From positions 64,934,617 to 64,998,616 of the forward strand of contig OY997588.1 in assembly GCA_963921825.1 (NCBI GenBank): DNA of 64,000 bases. The letters run 5' to 3'. The notes under the pieces were generated by a model. That model was not told where the DNA came from. It was given only the letters and a program-made list of their open reading frames with translations, and made no database searches. Of this stretch, positions 35,550 through 48,706 are shown in pieces. How positions within the stretch are numbered: the stretch's first letter is position 1; each line of letters begins with the position of its first letter. This DNA is from Erodium maritimum (lineage: Eukaryota > Streptophyta > Magnoliopsida > Geraniales > Geraniaceae). The translations under genes were made by a program, and so were the position numbers.

Positions 35550-37195
35550 CAGGATATCACCAGATTCGTTTGCAGGAAGGAGAGGAATTTAAGACAGCAT
35601 TTCGTACGCACCACGACCATTACGAATTTTGAGTAATGCCATTCGGCCTTACGAACGCTTCGGGGAGCTTCCAAGCTTTAATGAATCAGGTCTTGCAACC
35701 ATTCCTCCGGTTCTTTGCTTTGGTCTTCTTCTATGACATTCTCGTCTACAACGCTTCTTGGGAAGAACACTTACAACACTTGCGTCTGGTTTTTGGAGAA
35801 ATTGCGCGAACAAAAGCTTTTTACCAAGCTCAACAAGTGCGATTTTGCTAAAGAAAGGATCGCTTACCTAGGTCATGTTCTTACAGGTGATGGCGTATCA
35901 ACAGATCCAAAGAAGATATAGGCGATGGCCAATTGGCCGACTCTTAGGAACATCAAAGCTCTTCGTGGGTTTCTAATTTTGACAGGTTACTACCGCAAAT
36001 TTGTTCCTGGTTATGGCTTGTTAGTGCGTCCCCTTGTTAACCTATTGAAACGGAATGCTTTTGCTTGGTCTCCGGAGGCTTAGGCAAGCTTTGACGGCCT
36101 CAAGCTAGCCATGTCTTTTGCTCCGGTTCTTGCGCTCCCAGACTTTACCATGCCATTCGTCATTGAAGCAGATGCGTCTGACTTGGGCATTGGAGGCGTT
36201 TTGATGCAGGCAGGCTGGCCAATTGCTTACATGAGCAAGGCCTTAATTGGTCGTAGCAGACCCCTGAGCACATAAGAGAAGGAGTTGATGGGAATCGTAG
36301 CCTGTATTCAAAAATGGCGCCATTATGTGACCACACATCTTTTCATAATTCGCACAGACCAGCAAAGCCTCAAATACCTTCTAGAGAAATGTTTGGGCAC
36401 AACTTACCAACAAAAGTGGCTCTCTAAGTTGATGGGGCTGGATTACTCTATCGAGTACAAAAGGGACAAGAAAATAGAATTGTTGATGCTCTGTCTCGTA
36501 TTCATCATGTCGCGGTGCCTGCTCCGGAGTCGTTAGCTCATTTATCTACCTTCCCGTCAGTTTGGATAACGGAGGTGCTCCAAAGTTATGAGGACGACGA
36601 GAAAATTGAGGGATTGTTCTTACAATTATCCCTGGCCCCTAACTCTTTTCCTGATCACTCTACACGAAATGGTATGCTTTTGGTGGGTGGAAAAATCTTC
36701 TTGGGTCGCAGTCACGGGGTTCGAGAGAAGATCATGGTGTTTTTCCATGACATAGGGCCGGGAGGCCATTCCGGCGTCCTCACCACAACAATGTGGATCA
36801 AGCAACATTTCTTCTGGGGTCACATGACCAAAGACATTCATCGATTTGTGAACGAATCCGACACTTGCCAGTGCTGCAAGGCGGAGAATGTCGCTTCGCC
36901 AAGACTCCTCCAACCACTTCCGATTCCTTCCACTCCCTGGTCTCAAATCTCCATGGACTTTATCGAGGGCCTTCTGATTTCAAAGGGGCTTAATTCCATA
37001 TGGGTCATTGTGGATCGTTTTTCTAAGTACGCCCATTTCAGCCCACTCAAGCATCCCTACACGACGGCGCAGTTGAGCGAGCTTTTCAATGATACCATCT
37101 TCAAGCTCCATGGCCTTCCCCAAGATATTGTCTCTGATCGTGATTGACTCTTCCTTGGTAATTTTTGGTCTGCGTTGTTCAAGTGTGTGAGTAAA
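35550..37195 (+). pseudogene. Reina-like reverse transcriptase, RNase H and integrase
   Basis: Continues from 32097: GYHQIRLQEGEEFKTAFRTH, a stop at the end of HYEF, then [20 protein letters not shown]. The catalytic box reads FFYDIL (35726-35743), so the first of the two Asp residues is replaced by Tyr. RNase H follows (IEADASDLGIGGVLMQAGWP near 36165; ERL-type and DQQSLK motifs). Integrase has a zinc-binding part (GHSGVLTTTMWIKQHFFW and CQCCKAENV, near 36760-36890), MDFIEGLL and VDRFSKYAHF. It stops at VSDRD, where the second Tekay solo LTR entered. Confidence 0.85.
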
Positions 37196-40100
37196 TGTCA
37201 CGCCCCAATTTCAGTAAAACCAAACTCGGGACGCGAACGTTTAAAACAATAAAACATTTTGAAACCTTTTACACAAATCACTTTAAAACCACCATTTACT
37301 TAACCAAAATAATTATTTACAACTCAAAAAAATACGTCCCACAAGCGGACAAAATACAAGTGTACGTCCCTAGGCTCAAAAGTAAACCCAGAATCCCGCT
37401 CCTAGCTCTTCAAGCTTCGGAAGCTCACCTAGTCCAACCTGCGACCGGTACCTACTGGAAAAGCAGCTAGGGGTGAGCGTTCGCTCACCACCACAGATAA
37501 CAGACTGACTACGACATACTTAGCAGACAATGCCGGTAACACCAACAACAACCCAACCACCGGGGATCACTATCCCCAACTCAAGTAACCCGACCGACAC
37601 ACACACACTGTTACTTTCCTCAACCGACTCAACACTGGGACACGTAATGTAGACCTGACACAACGATTGACGACCTCCTCCAAAGACACGACAGACAACC
37701 ACGCAACACCCAAGATCACAAAGGATCGCACACCAAACAAGATCACAAAGGATCGCACGCCAGTTGCTCAGTAACCCCTCTCTCTCTCGCCCTTTCCCGA
37801 TCCCTGTCAGGTCAGGCGGTCGACCTGTCGCGCAACTTCTCCCGATCTCAGTCGGGAGGCTATCCCACAACCTCTCCCCTACCCCCGATCTCAGTCGGGA
37901 GGTTAGCCACACCCACGCGCACCTTCTCCCGATCCCAGTCGGGAGGCTAGCCCACAACCTCTCCCCGACCCCCGATCTCAGTCGGGTGGCTAGCCACACC
38001 TCACGCAACTTCCCCGACACAAAGTCGGGTCTCCAAAATCAGGTAACCACAATCACAATCACAAGCAAAGTTCAACAAACAGCAACAACCCATGTTCAAC
38101 ACTCCACAGGCACTCATGGCCACCCAAGACACCAACAGTAAAACACGGACTCAACAACCCCACGGGCACTCACGACCACCCAAGACACACCGACAATAAC
38201 TCACGAGCTCAACAACCCCACGGGCACTCACGACCTCCCAAGACACACCAACAGTAACTCACGGACTCAACAACCCCACGGGCACTCATGGCCACCCAAG
38301 ACACACCAACAATAACTCACGGGCTCAACAACCCCACGGGCACTCATGGCCACCCAAGACACCAACAGTAAAACACGGGCTCTCATGGCCACCCAAGACA
38401 TAACGGTAAAGTACGGGCTCTCATGGCCACCCAAGACACAACAGTAAAATACGGGCTCTCATGGCCACCCAAGACACAACAGTAAAGCACGGGCTCTCAT
38501 GGCCACCCAAGACACAAACTAAACAATGAACCTCTGGGCATGGTCATATGCCTCCAGTAATTCTAATATCGATAAGTTCACTGCTCCTACGACACTACTA
38601 AGTGTCACATGCATTTCTAACGTTCGCTACGTTCCCGTATCATACGACACTACCCGGTGTCACCTGCCTTCCTAAACCTACTTAACCCACGACACCCCGG
38701 TGTCACATGCAATTCTACTGTTAACTTTCCCTAATAAGGGACGAGATCCGACTACTTTTCCCTACCTCGTATACCTTCTCCAAAAGCGCACTAACAAGCT
38801 CCGGCGTGATCTCGATCACTCGCCTAGCTTTCCCTTTCCTCGGTCTGCAGCACGATCTAATAAGAACACGATTTAAATACTTTTAAGTTCGTAGACGTAA
38901 ACTGGAATTTAATAAAATGGACGCCCAAAAGTAACCCCGACAATGTCGATCACTCCCAAACTTCCCAATTACTCGACATTGTCGATAATGGACCCGGAAA
39001 AGCCCAATTCGTCCGACATGGCGAATCTGCCCGGGTTTTGGAAACGTCCTTTCGGGGCTCTGAAAATTCCCGTTTTCGTTTCTACGGTCTTAGAATAATT
39101 CAAGGGTTCCTAGGCACTCGACGGAATCGAATTCCGACTTCCGAGTCATTTAATTAGCATTTAAAGTTTCTAAACCCGTCAATTACAACTTTTACAATTT
39201 AAATCCAAATTTCGATCTGGTTGTGGATTAATGACCCGGGGAACGTTCTAAACCACCCGAACACGAAACTCGATCACCCGAGCACGTGGGCCCCACCTGG
39301 CCAACTTTGGCCGTGGGTGGCTAGGGCTTAAATGGGCCCGGCCCACCATGGTGGTGGCCGGCCCTAGCTCCGGCCAGCCACCCTCCATGGTGGCCGGAGC
39401 TCCCCCCGAGCTCCCGGTCACCGGAAAACGTCCCTCTTCACTCCAAAACGTCTCCAAAACGTCTCCAACCATCCCCACACCTCAACTCCACCATAAACTA
39501 CTCATTTTAACCAAACCCTAACTTTTGAAACTTGACAAAACGAAGATCGGTTTGGTGCTTACCGTAGAGGAAGACGGTGTGAGTTCGATTCTTGGAACGT
39601 TGAGACGATCCAATGGTTGAAGCTCATGAATAGTAGCTCAAACCCTAGCAACCTCTCTCTTTTCTCCCTTTTCTCTCTTCTCCTTCTCTCTCTAAAACTA
39701 TCTTCCTTTTCTCTTTTTTTTTCTTGGGTAAACTACAAATACATACCCCAAACTTGTAGCGTTTAACTGATATCTACCCTAAAGTTTTTTTTAACTGATA
39801 CTTACTCAGATGTTTAGTTATTTAACTGATACCTACCATAAAGTTTTTTTTAACCGTTACCTACTCAGATGTTTAGCTAAAATGACGAAAATACCCTCAA
39901 CTACATTTCAGTAATTATTTAAAAAAAATATTTAAAAAATCACTTTTGTTAGGTATATATATGTACTTAATAAGTCACTTCAGTTTTATTTTAAAAATAA
40001 TTATTTAAAAAATCATTGAGGGAATTTTCGTCATTTTAGTTGTCTGCTTGGGCTATCAGTAAATAATTAAACATCTGAGTAGGTATCAGTTACGAAAAAA

Positions 40101-40635
40101 ACTTTAGGGTAGGTATCAGTTAAACGCTACAAGTTTGGGGTAAGTATTTGTAGTTTACACTTTTGTCTTGTCCAAAACCTAACACCACCACTTGTTGGAC
40201 AAGTGGCAAGATGGGTCCCACACCTTTTTGGGAAAATATCTACTAGATATTTTACAATCAGATTCGCGAAATTCGGACGTTTCGGGCACCGAACGGGCAC
40301 TTTTCCCAAGAAATTATGAAACTTCACGGGCTACAAGGAAACGGCTCAACTAAGACCGCTCTGACGACGGCTAAGCCTTTTGGATCCAAAACGGACCTCG
40401 AATGGACCAAAACGTCGCTCAGTTGACTTTTCCAGCGAAAAGTCAACATTTCCCAAACTGATCATAAAGTTGCCCTGAGTCCTCCGGAACTCACTTTGGT
40501 CGACATCGTGGTCAACTTACGTCCGGTATGACCCTCAGGGTCAATTCTAGGTTCAATTAAGTGTTTGTCTTAACAATTTTAAATTTTCCTGTTTTTCGCA
40601 GGTTTGACTGGCGTTGACCGGGAGTGGTTATTATA
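37196..40635 (-). mobile_element. Solo Tekay-family Gypsy LTR 2 (contains a MITE)
   Basis: A 3440-bp solo LTR with target repeat gtaaa on both sides (37191-37195 and 40636-40640). It starts tgtcacgccccaatttcag; the other end reads gtggttattata, its terminal CA changed to TA. A 435-bp MITE sits inside at 39726-40160. It splits the integrase catalytic core of the Reina-like element. Confidence 0.9.
39726..40160. mobile_element. Mutator-like MITE (family 3, copy 1)
   Basis: The left end gggtaaactacaaatacat and the complemented right end gtgtaaactacaaatactt are inverted repeats that continue into ccccaaacttgtagcg. Flanks ttttttctt and ttttgtctt match at 8 of 9. A second copy lies at 52264-52667. 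No ORF. Confidence 0.8.
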
Positions 40636-41466
40636 GTAAAGCTCAACTTGTCAACGTCCTATCATCCTCAACCCGACAACCAAACGGAGAGGGTGAACCA
40701 GTGCTTGGAGAACTTTCTCCGAGCAATGACGCAACAGACTCCTAAAAAATGGGCCCACTGGGTCACACTTGCATAGTATTGGTACGATTCGAGTTTTCAT
40801 TCGTCATTGGGTTTGACTCCGTTTGAGGCTCTGTGTGGTTACGCTCCGCCATTATTTGGCATGACTGGTGTTCCTTCTTAGGTTCCGGCGGTGGAGCAGT
40901 TTCTTCGGAATCGTGAGGAACTTTCGAAGCTACTCAAGGAGAATCTTTGCAAGGCACAGCTCAGGATGAAGTCTCAGGCCGACAAGCATCGCTCGGAGCG
41001 CACATTTTAGGTTGGCGACTGGGTTTATTTAAAGCTCTAACCGTATCGCCAAAACTACGTCAATCTCCGAAAGAAAATGAAGCTCGCCGCCCGCTACTAC
41101 GACCTATTTCAGATCACTGAGAAGCTGGGGCCAGTGGCGTATCGTCTTCGCCTGCCGGAGGATTCTCGTATCCACCCTTTTTTTCACGTCTCCCTCTTAA
41201 AACGGAAACTGGGATGAAAGCACCGTCTGGCCTCATCTCTTTCGGCCACAACATATGACTGACGCTTGAAGCTGCACCTAACGGCTATATTGGAGACTCG
41301 GATCATCAAGCGTAACAATGGTGCAGTGGTGCAGTATCTAATTATGTGGGAACGATCAGCTTCAGAGGACACAACACGGGAGGATGCTTCGTCTATCCGC
41401 TCCCAATTTCCCTATTGAATTGCTCAAATCCAGGCTTGAGGAAAAGCCTATCGATCGAGGGTGCAT
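40636..41466 (+). pseudogene. Reina-like integrase end and chromodomain-like tail
   Basis: Resumes with LSTSYHPQPDNQTERVNQCL, which carries the catalytic Glu, then SSLGLTPFEALCGYAPPLFG, the GPY/F-like stretch (KLAARYYDLFQITEKLGPVA) and YRLRLPEDSRIHPFFHVSLL. The tail ILETRIIKRNNGAVVQYLIM followed by W and TTREDASSIRSQFP resembles the chromodomain found at the C-terminus of Reina-type integrases. Several stops are present. The purine-rich tract before 41467 ends the internal region. Confidence 0.8.
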
Positions 41467-41540
41467 TGTCACGATTGCTTGCGTGACAAGCAAGTATGAG
41501 GTAGAAGATGAACGCAACGGAAATGATGACAAGCAAGTCA
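41467..41540 (+). repeat. 3' LTR fragment of the Reina-like element
   Basis: tgtcacgattgcttgcgtga and the following ~30 bp repeat the 5' LTR. Similarity stops after aacgcaacg, and at 41541 the sequence becomes Copia LTR lacking its first ~13 bases. The right part of the Reina LTR and its target repeat are lost. Confidence 0.8.
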
Positions 41541-41916
41541 AGGTAGGGTTGGAGATGAACCAACTCGCAGCGGAAAATCAATGAAAACCAAGAGACGATT
41601 AAAACCATGGAACAACTAACAAAGAATGGATTCACAAGAGAAAAATTCAGCATTATTTCTTACCAAAACAAGAACACCGGGTAACGAATGATTGGCTTGA
41701 GTCTCCAAGACGCCTACATATCCACATGGGAATCAAAGCCACGTAGTTCTTCTCTTTGAGGACTCAAGAACACAAAAATGGAGGTGGGAGCTTGCCTTGG
41801 CCGAAACTGCAAGGGAGAGGGGAGAGAAGTTGTGTTTTCTATTCTTGTCTTGTGTTTTTTATGTTGAATAAAGATGACTTAAACATAACAAACCCCGTAC
41901 TTGTCCAACTAAATAC
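41541..41916 (-). repeat. Copia LTR fragment, truncated at both ends
   Basis: Starts aggtagggttggagatgaac, i.e. without the terminal tgttgggtctcg, and loses similarity to the other LTRs after acttgtccaacta. Copia element C is inserted at its right end. The last 31 bp (41886-41916) are repeated at 50397-50427. Confidence 0.8.
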
Positions 41917-43604
41917 TGTTAGTCTTAGTGCCCGTAGTTCAATCCTAAATGTCCAAATGTATATATCATCGTTAGCAATAAAATTAAAGCGGCTTTATAT
42001 TACTTATGTGTTGGAGTAATATATCGATGTGTGCTCTGATCTATGCCCACCATGCGAATAGAACCATAGATCGAGATAGATCACACTCGATGGGTCCCTA
42101 GTCAACAAAGCTTCACTAGAAGCGACTAGTATGAAAGATGGCTCTTTATGGCTTACGTTCTGTTAGTCATTGGAATGGGATTCCGGAGTCTGATCATAGA
42201 TATCATGTGGGACATGATATTGGACGACCCGCCCTGAATATGTGCCATAGATTAAGTCATGAACATATTCAGTGTTGTAGCTTGTCATGTATCCTTAGAC
42301 CAAGGAGTCTTTGTGATCGCTATGTAGTCAACAACTGAGTTTGACCTGAGCCTAACGTTGTCCGTAACAGGGCTTCCATAACGGCCAGGATTGGCTTGGG
42401 GACGGGCTACATGAGTGACACGAAAGACGGCTAAGGGATTTATCCCTCACACTAAGGTATGGGAAAGATATTGGTTCTCGACCACTTGATCGAGAGTGAC
42501 TGGAAGAATAGCATGGCCATGCACATGATACTGGGTATCATATCTTCAGTCATCTCACATATCAAGGAACGGTGATTGAGAATAATAAGGATGACGGCTC
42601 TATGCCTTATCTCAATCAGGATATCGGAGATAAAAGGATAATGACAGGGACGACGGAAAGGTTAGAATCGACAGGGTCGATTCGTTATGTAGTGTCAGGC
42701 AATACTAAAGTCTCGTTAGTTGCCACTTAAATAGGATCAAGTAAAATGGGATTTTACGTTGATCTATTGGCATGCATAAACCTAAGGGTCACACGGGAGG
42801 ATGAAACTCATTGACACATTTATGGAGAATGGCCAACAGGGAGTTGTCTCGGGACATGACCAAAACTGGGTTTTGGGTCATGTGCCCGTAAGTGAATAGG
42901 ACTTTACGGATCGAGACAAGGCTTGGAGTCTTGGGATTGATCGCGTCGGATAATGTTGGACATTTCCGGTATGGAAGGCATGGAGGCGATGAGCGAATCA
43001 CGGGACCTCGTTGGAAATGGCCACGGGTCATGTTCCAAGAGGCCCATGAAAGGCCCATGCAACCAAGGCCCATGGAACTAATTAATCAAGTCTTGATTAA
43101 TTAGTACTAAGTAAGCAAGACAAGGATTAAGGTGTTGGTGATTCACCACCTAACCCAATCTTGTCTTGCCATACTTTGTCCTATTTACACCTTACTTGAC
43201 ACCATACTTGTCCCATGCCTTTAGTTGGACAAGTATGGGTTTTGTTATGTTTAAGTCATCTTTTTTCAACATAACAAACACAAGACAAGAATAGGAAACA
43301 CATTTTCTCTCCCTCTTCCATGGCCATTTCGGGTTTGGCTAGTTTCCACCTCCATGTTTGTGTTCTTGAGTCCTCAAAGAGAAGAACTACGTGGCTTTGA
43401 TTCCTATGTGGATACGTAGGCGTCTTGGAGACTCAAGCCAATCATTCGTTAACCGGTGTTCTTGTTTTGGTAAGAACTAGTGCTGAATTTTTCTCTTGTG
43501 AATCCATTCTTTGTTAGTTGTTTCATGGTTTTAATCGTCTCTTGGTTTTCATTGATTTTCCGCTGCGAGTTGGTTCATCTCCAACCCTACCTCGAGACCC
43601 AACA
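41917..43604 (+). repeat. 5' LTR of Copia element C
   Basis: 1688 bp, TGTTAGTCTTAGTGCCC to CTCGAGACCCAACA. Nearly identical to the 3' copy. Confidence 0.95.
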
Positions 43605-43605
43605 G

Positions 43606-43617
43606 TGGTATCAGAGC
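43606..43617 (+). other. Primer-binding site of Copia element C (initiator Met-tRNA)
   Basis: TGGTATCAGAGC, one base after the 5' LTR. Confidence 0.95.
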
Positions 43618-45174
43618 CGTGCTACCTTCGGGATTCAGAAGACGGTGTTCAAAGTTTCGGTTTTGCTTGAAAGTTTCGGTTTTGGCATGTTGTTTTGCTA
43701 AATTGATTGATAACATGTTTTAAATTATTTTTTATGGATTTAATGCATGTAAAATGAATTTTTGAAAATTATTTCAAATCTGGAAATTTTGAAAAAAGTT
43801 TGATTTTTCGGGTCTCGGGAGCGGGACTCTCAGGGAGCCGAAACCGAGACCGAACGGGGATCCGTTGGACGGAGCTAGGCCAAGCATGACCATTGGATGG
43901 TTGATATGCCAAGGCTAAACCGTTTTGTTAGTTATGACGAGTTTGGAACCGTCATGACGAACTCGAAGATCAAATGTTCAAAAGTTTCATTTTTGAACGG
44001 TTTCGATAAACCGAGCATCAAAAAAAAAAATTCGAAACTTGGCTATTAATTAAAACCGGAAAATCACATGATGTTTGATAACATGCTTGTTTGATAACAC
44101 GATGTGTGATGTGATGTTGGCATGGTGTACATAATAGCCCCGAGCTCAATTTAATTATTTATCGCTTTTCACGGCCTGCGAGCCGTTAGAGTTAACGTGT
44201 AATTATTCTTTCAAGGTGTGGTCGTCGAACCACTTGTTTGTAATATTTATTTATTCCCGACCTGCGAGTCGTGTATTAAATTGTAATATTTTACTCAAGA
44301 CGAAGAAAGGGCGAAAAGGTCATTTGGTGGCTTTTCGGGTGTTGGCATCGGCTTGGAGTCGGTGGAGCTCAAGAAGCTAGTGGGAGTTAGTTTAGGGGGC
44401 TATTATGTGCACATTTATCGCTTTATGCTTGGTTTAGTTTATGCATGATTAATTCTATGTGTTTTAGAATTGCATGCTTAACTTTATTTACCGAGCATAT
44501 CACCTCACATGCAAAGATAAAATTGGAATTTTAATCCTTGTGTGTGAACCCTTAGAACCGTCATTGCATTGGATGTAGTTGACGGGTTCGAAGGAAGAAT
44601 TACATTGGATGTAATTTGAGGCATCATTGCATTTGGAATGTAGTTGATGTGCTCATCGCATCTAGGATGTGTCAAAGTTTTAAACACAACCGGACAAGTA
44701 AAAACGGGTCATGTTTGATACCTCCCAATTATCAACACCTTACTACCTCCCCGTCCTATGGGTGTCGTGCGCATTAGCGGAGCATCCATGGGGAAGCGGG
44801 GTAGTAGGTTTGGACGACATATGTGGGTGTCGTGCGCATTAGCGGAGCACCTACATAGTGACGGGCCATAGTTGAAAATTGGTGGACCCGACTACGATTC
44901 TCAGCCTGAGGTTGAGCTAGGGTAACAGATAGGGTAAGCCGTGTACATAAGTGCATACCCTAGCCAAGAGTCACATTGGATGTGATTGGATGTGATTGGA
45001 TGGAGTCCTACCTACATAGCTCGATTAAGTGGTGAGCATTAGTTCAGCTTAATCGAGTGAATCAAGGATCTTGGTTTCAGATTCTAAAGGTTTAGAATCG
45101 ATTGTTGGTGTTTAAGCTTGATCTTCATAAAATTTATTCAGTTTACTGATTGAATTTTATCTATTGTAGATCAA
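43618..45174 (+). other. Untranslated leader of Copia element C
   Basis: About 1.56 kb before the Gag ATG. It contains repeated gtgggtgtcgtgcgcattag-type units (two, 44755-44855) and repeated acattggatgtaattt / gcattggatgtagttg units (44560-44650). No coding frame. Confidence 0.6.
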
Positions 45175-48100
45175 ATGGAAAATTCAGCGAACATTAATAG
45201 TTTGTCATTAAAAACCATTCTTGACAGGGTCAAGCTAAATGGGACAAACTATTTGGACTGGTACAGAATTTTGAGGATAGTCCTCAAGTCTGAACGCAAA
45301 GAATATGTCCTTGACAAGGCTGTCTCTAAGACCATATCAGAGTTACATGAAGTGTCATTAACTGCTGAGAAAAATATCTCAGGGATCTGGGATCCAAGGA
45401 TATTCTGATGGTCAACAAGGGAATTGGAAGTGGCAAGGGCTGGGCCCATGCGCACTTGGCAGGAAAGATGAGACACCTGAGAATGTCTGCTTCTACTGCC
45501 AACAGCCTGGTCATTGGAACCGGGATTACAGGAAGTTCACGGCTGATCTGAAGAAGGGCAGTGGGACTGTGCCTTCATCAAATAGCCTGGATGATCTGAA
45601 GAAGGGCAGTAGGACTGCGCCTTCATCAGGAAACCTGGATGATCTAAGGAAGGGCGGTGGGACCGTGCCTTCAATCAGTATTAACTCTATAGAGCTACAG
45701 CTCTCTACTTCCAAAGATTCATGGGTATTAGATACCATGACTGAATCTCACACATGCACTAATATATGGTGGCTGAAAGTAGGAGAGATTTGGAAAGCAC
45801 GAAATGGACCTCAGAGTTGTGGCAACTGCTGTAGGATCCATGAGTCTTGCTTTGCCAAGAGGCCTTGTCTTAGTATTATTGTATAATGTATATTGCATAC
45901 CTACTTTTAGTAGGAATATTATATCTGTATCCGTGTTTAACAAGGAAGGATATAATGTTAATATTGGAAATGGAGTTTTCAATGTTCTATGCAATGATAT
46001 GTTTTATACCAGTACTGACATGGTTGGAGGATTGTACATATTAGATATGGGTAACAATGCCTCAAGTTCTATATATTCCGTTAATACCAAGAGGTCTAAA
46101 TCCAACGATTTAAACCTAACTCTGTTATGGCACTGTCATTTGGGTCGCATAAACAAGAAGCGCCTATCAGCACTTCAGAAGTGCGGGCTTTCAGGTTCAT
46201 TCGAATTCCATTCGATCGATAGGTGCAAGGTTTGTTTGATGGGCAACATGACTAAAGTGCCCTTTATCGATCGCGATGAAAGGGCGGGTGAATTATTGGG
46301 GCTGATACACTCGAATGTGTGTAGACCAATAAGTTCACTTGCCAGGAGGGGTTTTAGCTACTTTATCACATTTACTGATGATTACAGTAAATATGGTTAT
46401 GTCTATTCGGTGAGACATAAGTCTGAAGCTTTTGATAAATTCAAAGAGTTTAAGACTATAGTAGAAAACCAGCTCGACAAAGGTATTAAGGCACTTCGAT
46501 TGGATCGAGGTGGAAAATACTTGACCACATAGTTATTAGATCATCTAAAAGAGAATGGGATCCTTTTGGAATGGACTCCTCCTAGGTCACTGTAGTTGAA
46601 AGGTGTAGCCAAACGGAGAAATCGGACATTGTTAGACAATGGTCTGTTCCATGATTAGTTGGACTGATCTCCCAATCTCTTTTAGGGGTTTTGCTCTAGA
46701 GAAGACCGCATTCATAGTGAATCGGGCTTCGACGAATGGTGTGGAAGGGACACCATTTTAAAAATGGTACGGGATGATGCCCGCTTTGTCCTTCCTAAAG
46801 ATTTGTGGTTGCGAGGCTTATGTGAAACATTTGGTTTCGACTAAGCTCGAACCAAGATCTGAGATATGCACCTTCGTGTGGTATCCCAAAGAAACAAGGG
46901 GATACTATTTCTACAATCCTAGTGAGAACATGGTGTTCGTCGCTTGGGGTGGGGTCTTTATGGAAAAGAAGTTTTGTTTCCAAAGACGTCATTGGGAGGA
47001 CTGTGCATCTCGAAGAAATTCAGGATGGTACAGATCTGTCTAAACCAATTGGCAACCCAGTAGAAAGGAGCCAGAGATTGTCGTAGAGTAAGAACCAATT
47101 CCTGTTACAATTCCGAAAGGTCCAAGGCAATTTGAAAGGATCAATCTTCCACCTCCAAGATATGGTATCCGGAGGTGACAATGAAGTCATGGTGGATCAC
47201 GATGATCCAGCCACCTTTCAGGAAGTCGTGGATGGGCCCAACTCCGAGTTATGGCTGGGAGCCATGAGGGAGGAAATGCAATCCATGTCGGACAACCGAG
47301 TCTGGGAACCGGTTGATCCCATCAATGGTGTGAGGACCATAGGATGCAAATGGATCTTCAAGGTGAAGATGGACATGGACGGCAACCCTCTGACCTACAA
47401 AGCTCAACTGGTGGCGAAAGGTTATAGGCAGATCCAATGGATTGACTATGAGGAAACCTTCTCCTTAGTGGCTATGGTCAAAATTGATCCAAATTCTTCT
47501 TGACATAACTGCGTATCATAATTACGAGATATGGCAAGTGGATGTCAAAACCGCTTTCCTAAATGGAAATTTGACTGAGTACGTTTGTATGTCTCGGCCC
47601 AAAGGTTTTGACGATCCGAAGAATAAAGGAAAGATTTATAAGTTGTTGAAATCCATTTATGGATTGAAACGAACTTCTCGGAGTTGGATCCTTTGTTTTG
47701 ATGAAGATGTAATTGGATTTGGCTTAATCAAGAACGAGGATGAATCTTGCGTTTATAAGAAGGCTAGTGGGAGCAATATTACCTTTCTGGTTCTCATTGA
47801 AAACGACATCCCAACCTTGCACGAGACTAAAGCTTGGTTGAGGAAGTGTTTTTCAATAAAGGACTTATGCGATGCTTCTCATATCTTAAGGATTAAGATA
47901 TGTAGAGATCGCACCAAGAGGGTCTTGGATTTAAGTCAGGGAACCTATGTGAACAAGGCATTGAGTAGGTTCTTAATGCTCGATTCAAAGAAAGGACTCT
48001 TACCCACTAGTCATGGCATTCATCTCAGCAAGACTCAGTGTCCTAAGACACCTGATGAGCTGAAAAGGATGATGAGAATCCTATGCGCCTGGGGGCAGGA

Positions 48101-48692
48101 TCGATCATATATGCCATGACATGTATGAGACCAGACGTCTCATAATCCTTATGTTGTATCAGTAGACATCATTCTAACCCGGGGGAAAGATGATGCTGAA
48201 CTAGTCGTCGAAGGATGAGTAGACGCTAGTTTTCCAAGACAAATCCAGATGACTTTAGAAGTCAATCAGGATATGTGTTTACGCTTAATGGCAGAGCTTT
48301 AGCTGGGAAAGTGTAAAGCAAGATACCATTGTCGAATCTACGACAGAGGCCAAGTACATGGATGTTGCAGAGGCAGCTAAGGAGGCTATGTGGATTTGGA
48401 AATTTATGGCAGGGCTGGGTGTAATTAAAAACCCATCTAGCCCGGTGAATCCATCTTGCGACAACACAAGGGCCATTGCGCAAGCTAAAAGCCTAGATCG
48501 TATAACAAATCCAAACATGTACTGCGGCGTATCCACCTCATCAGATAAATACTAAACTGAGGTGAAGTGAAGATAACCGATATTGCAACAGATGATAACA
48601 TAGCCAACCCTTTGACTAAGGCAGTGTTACTGCCTGAACATGTTAGACATGTAAAGTCGATGGGGACATATTGGAGTTTAGATTGGAACTAG
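45175..48692 (+). pseudogene. Copia gag-pol remnant (element C)
   Basis: Gag starts at 45175 (NINSLSLKTILDRVKLNGTN) but jumps from YVLDKAVS to a distal segment ending GIWDPRIF and a stop, so central Gag is deleted. A zinc knuckle (CFYCQQPGHWNRDY, last Cys replaced by Tyr) lies near 45490. The protease-like WVLDTMTESHTC lacks DTG. GAG-pre-integrase and integrase follow (HCHLGRINKKRLSALQKCGL, FSYFITFTDDYSKYGYVYSV; 45804-46532), then reverse transcriptase in two frames joined by a one-base shift near 47480. ITFLVL runs into IENDIPTLHE (47780-47820): the catalytic box is deleted. A second deletion near 48140-48200 removes the end of reverse transcriptase. RNase H remnants and SMGTYWSLDWN close the frame. 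Confidence 0.88.
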
Positions 48693-48706
48693 GGCAAGTG
48701 GGAGAT

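Larger units (their letters stand above)
17525..41540 (+). mobile_element. Reina-like Gypsy (chromovirus) element, decayed and split by nested insertions
   Basis: The host element of the large nest. A 5' LTR (17525-17982) starts TGTCACGATTGCTTGCGTGA, and the same sequence restarts at 41467 as the 3' LTR. Between them, in order and same strand, are pieces of Gag, zinc knuckle, protease, reverse transcriptase, RNase H, integrase and a C-terminal chromodomain-like tail. They are separated by one full Copia element, two solo Copia LTRs and two solo Tekay-family LTRs. Removing those insertions leaves about 5 kb, a normal size for Reina-type elements. Many stops and frameshifts show long decay. Confidence 0.8.

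Noticed and set aside
37520..38020. 166-codon minus-strand frame in solo Tekay LTR 2
   Set aside because: It follows imperfect cccgatc-cagtcggga repeats inside an LTR and has no domain.
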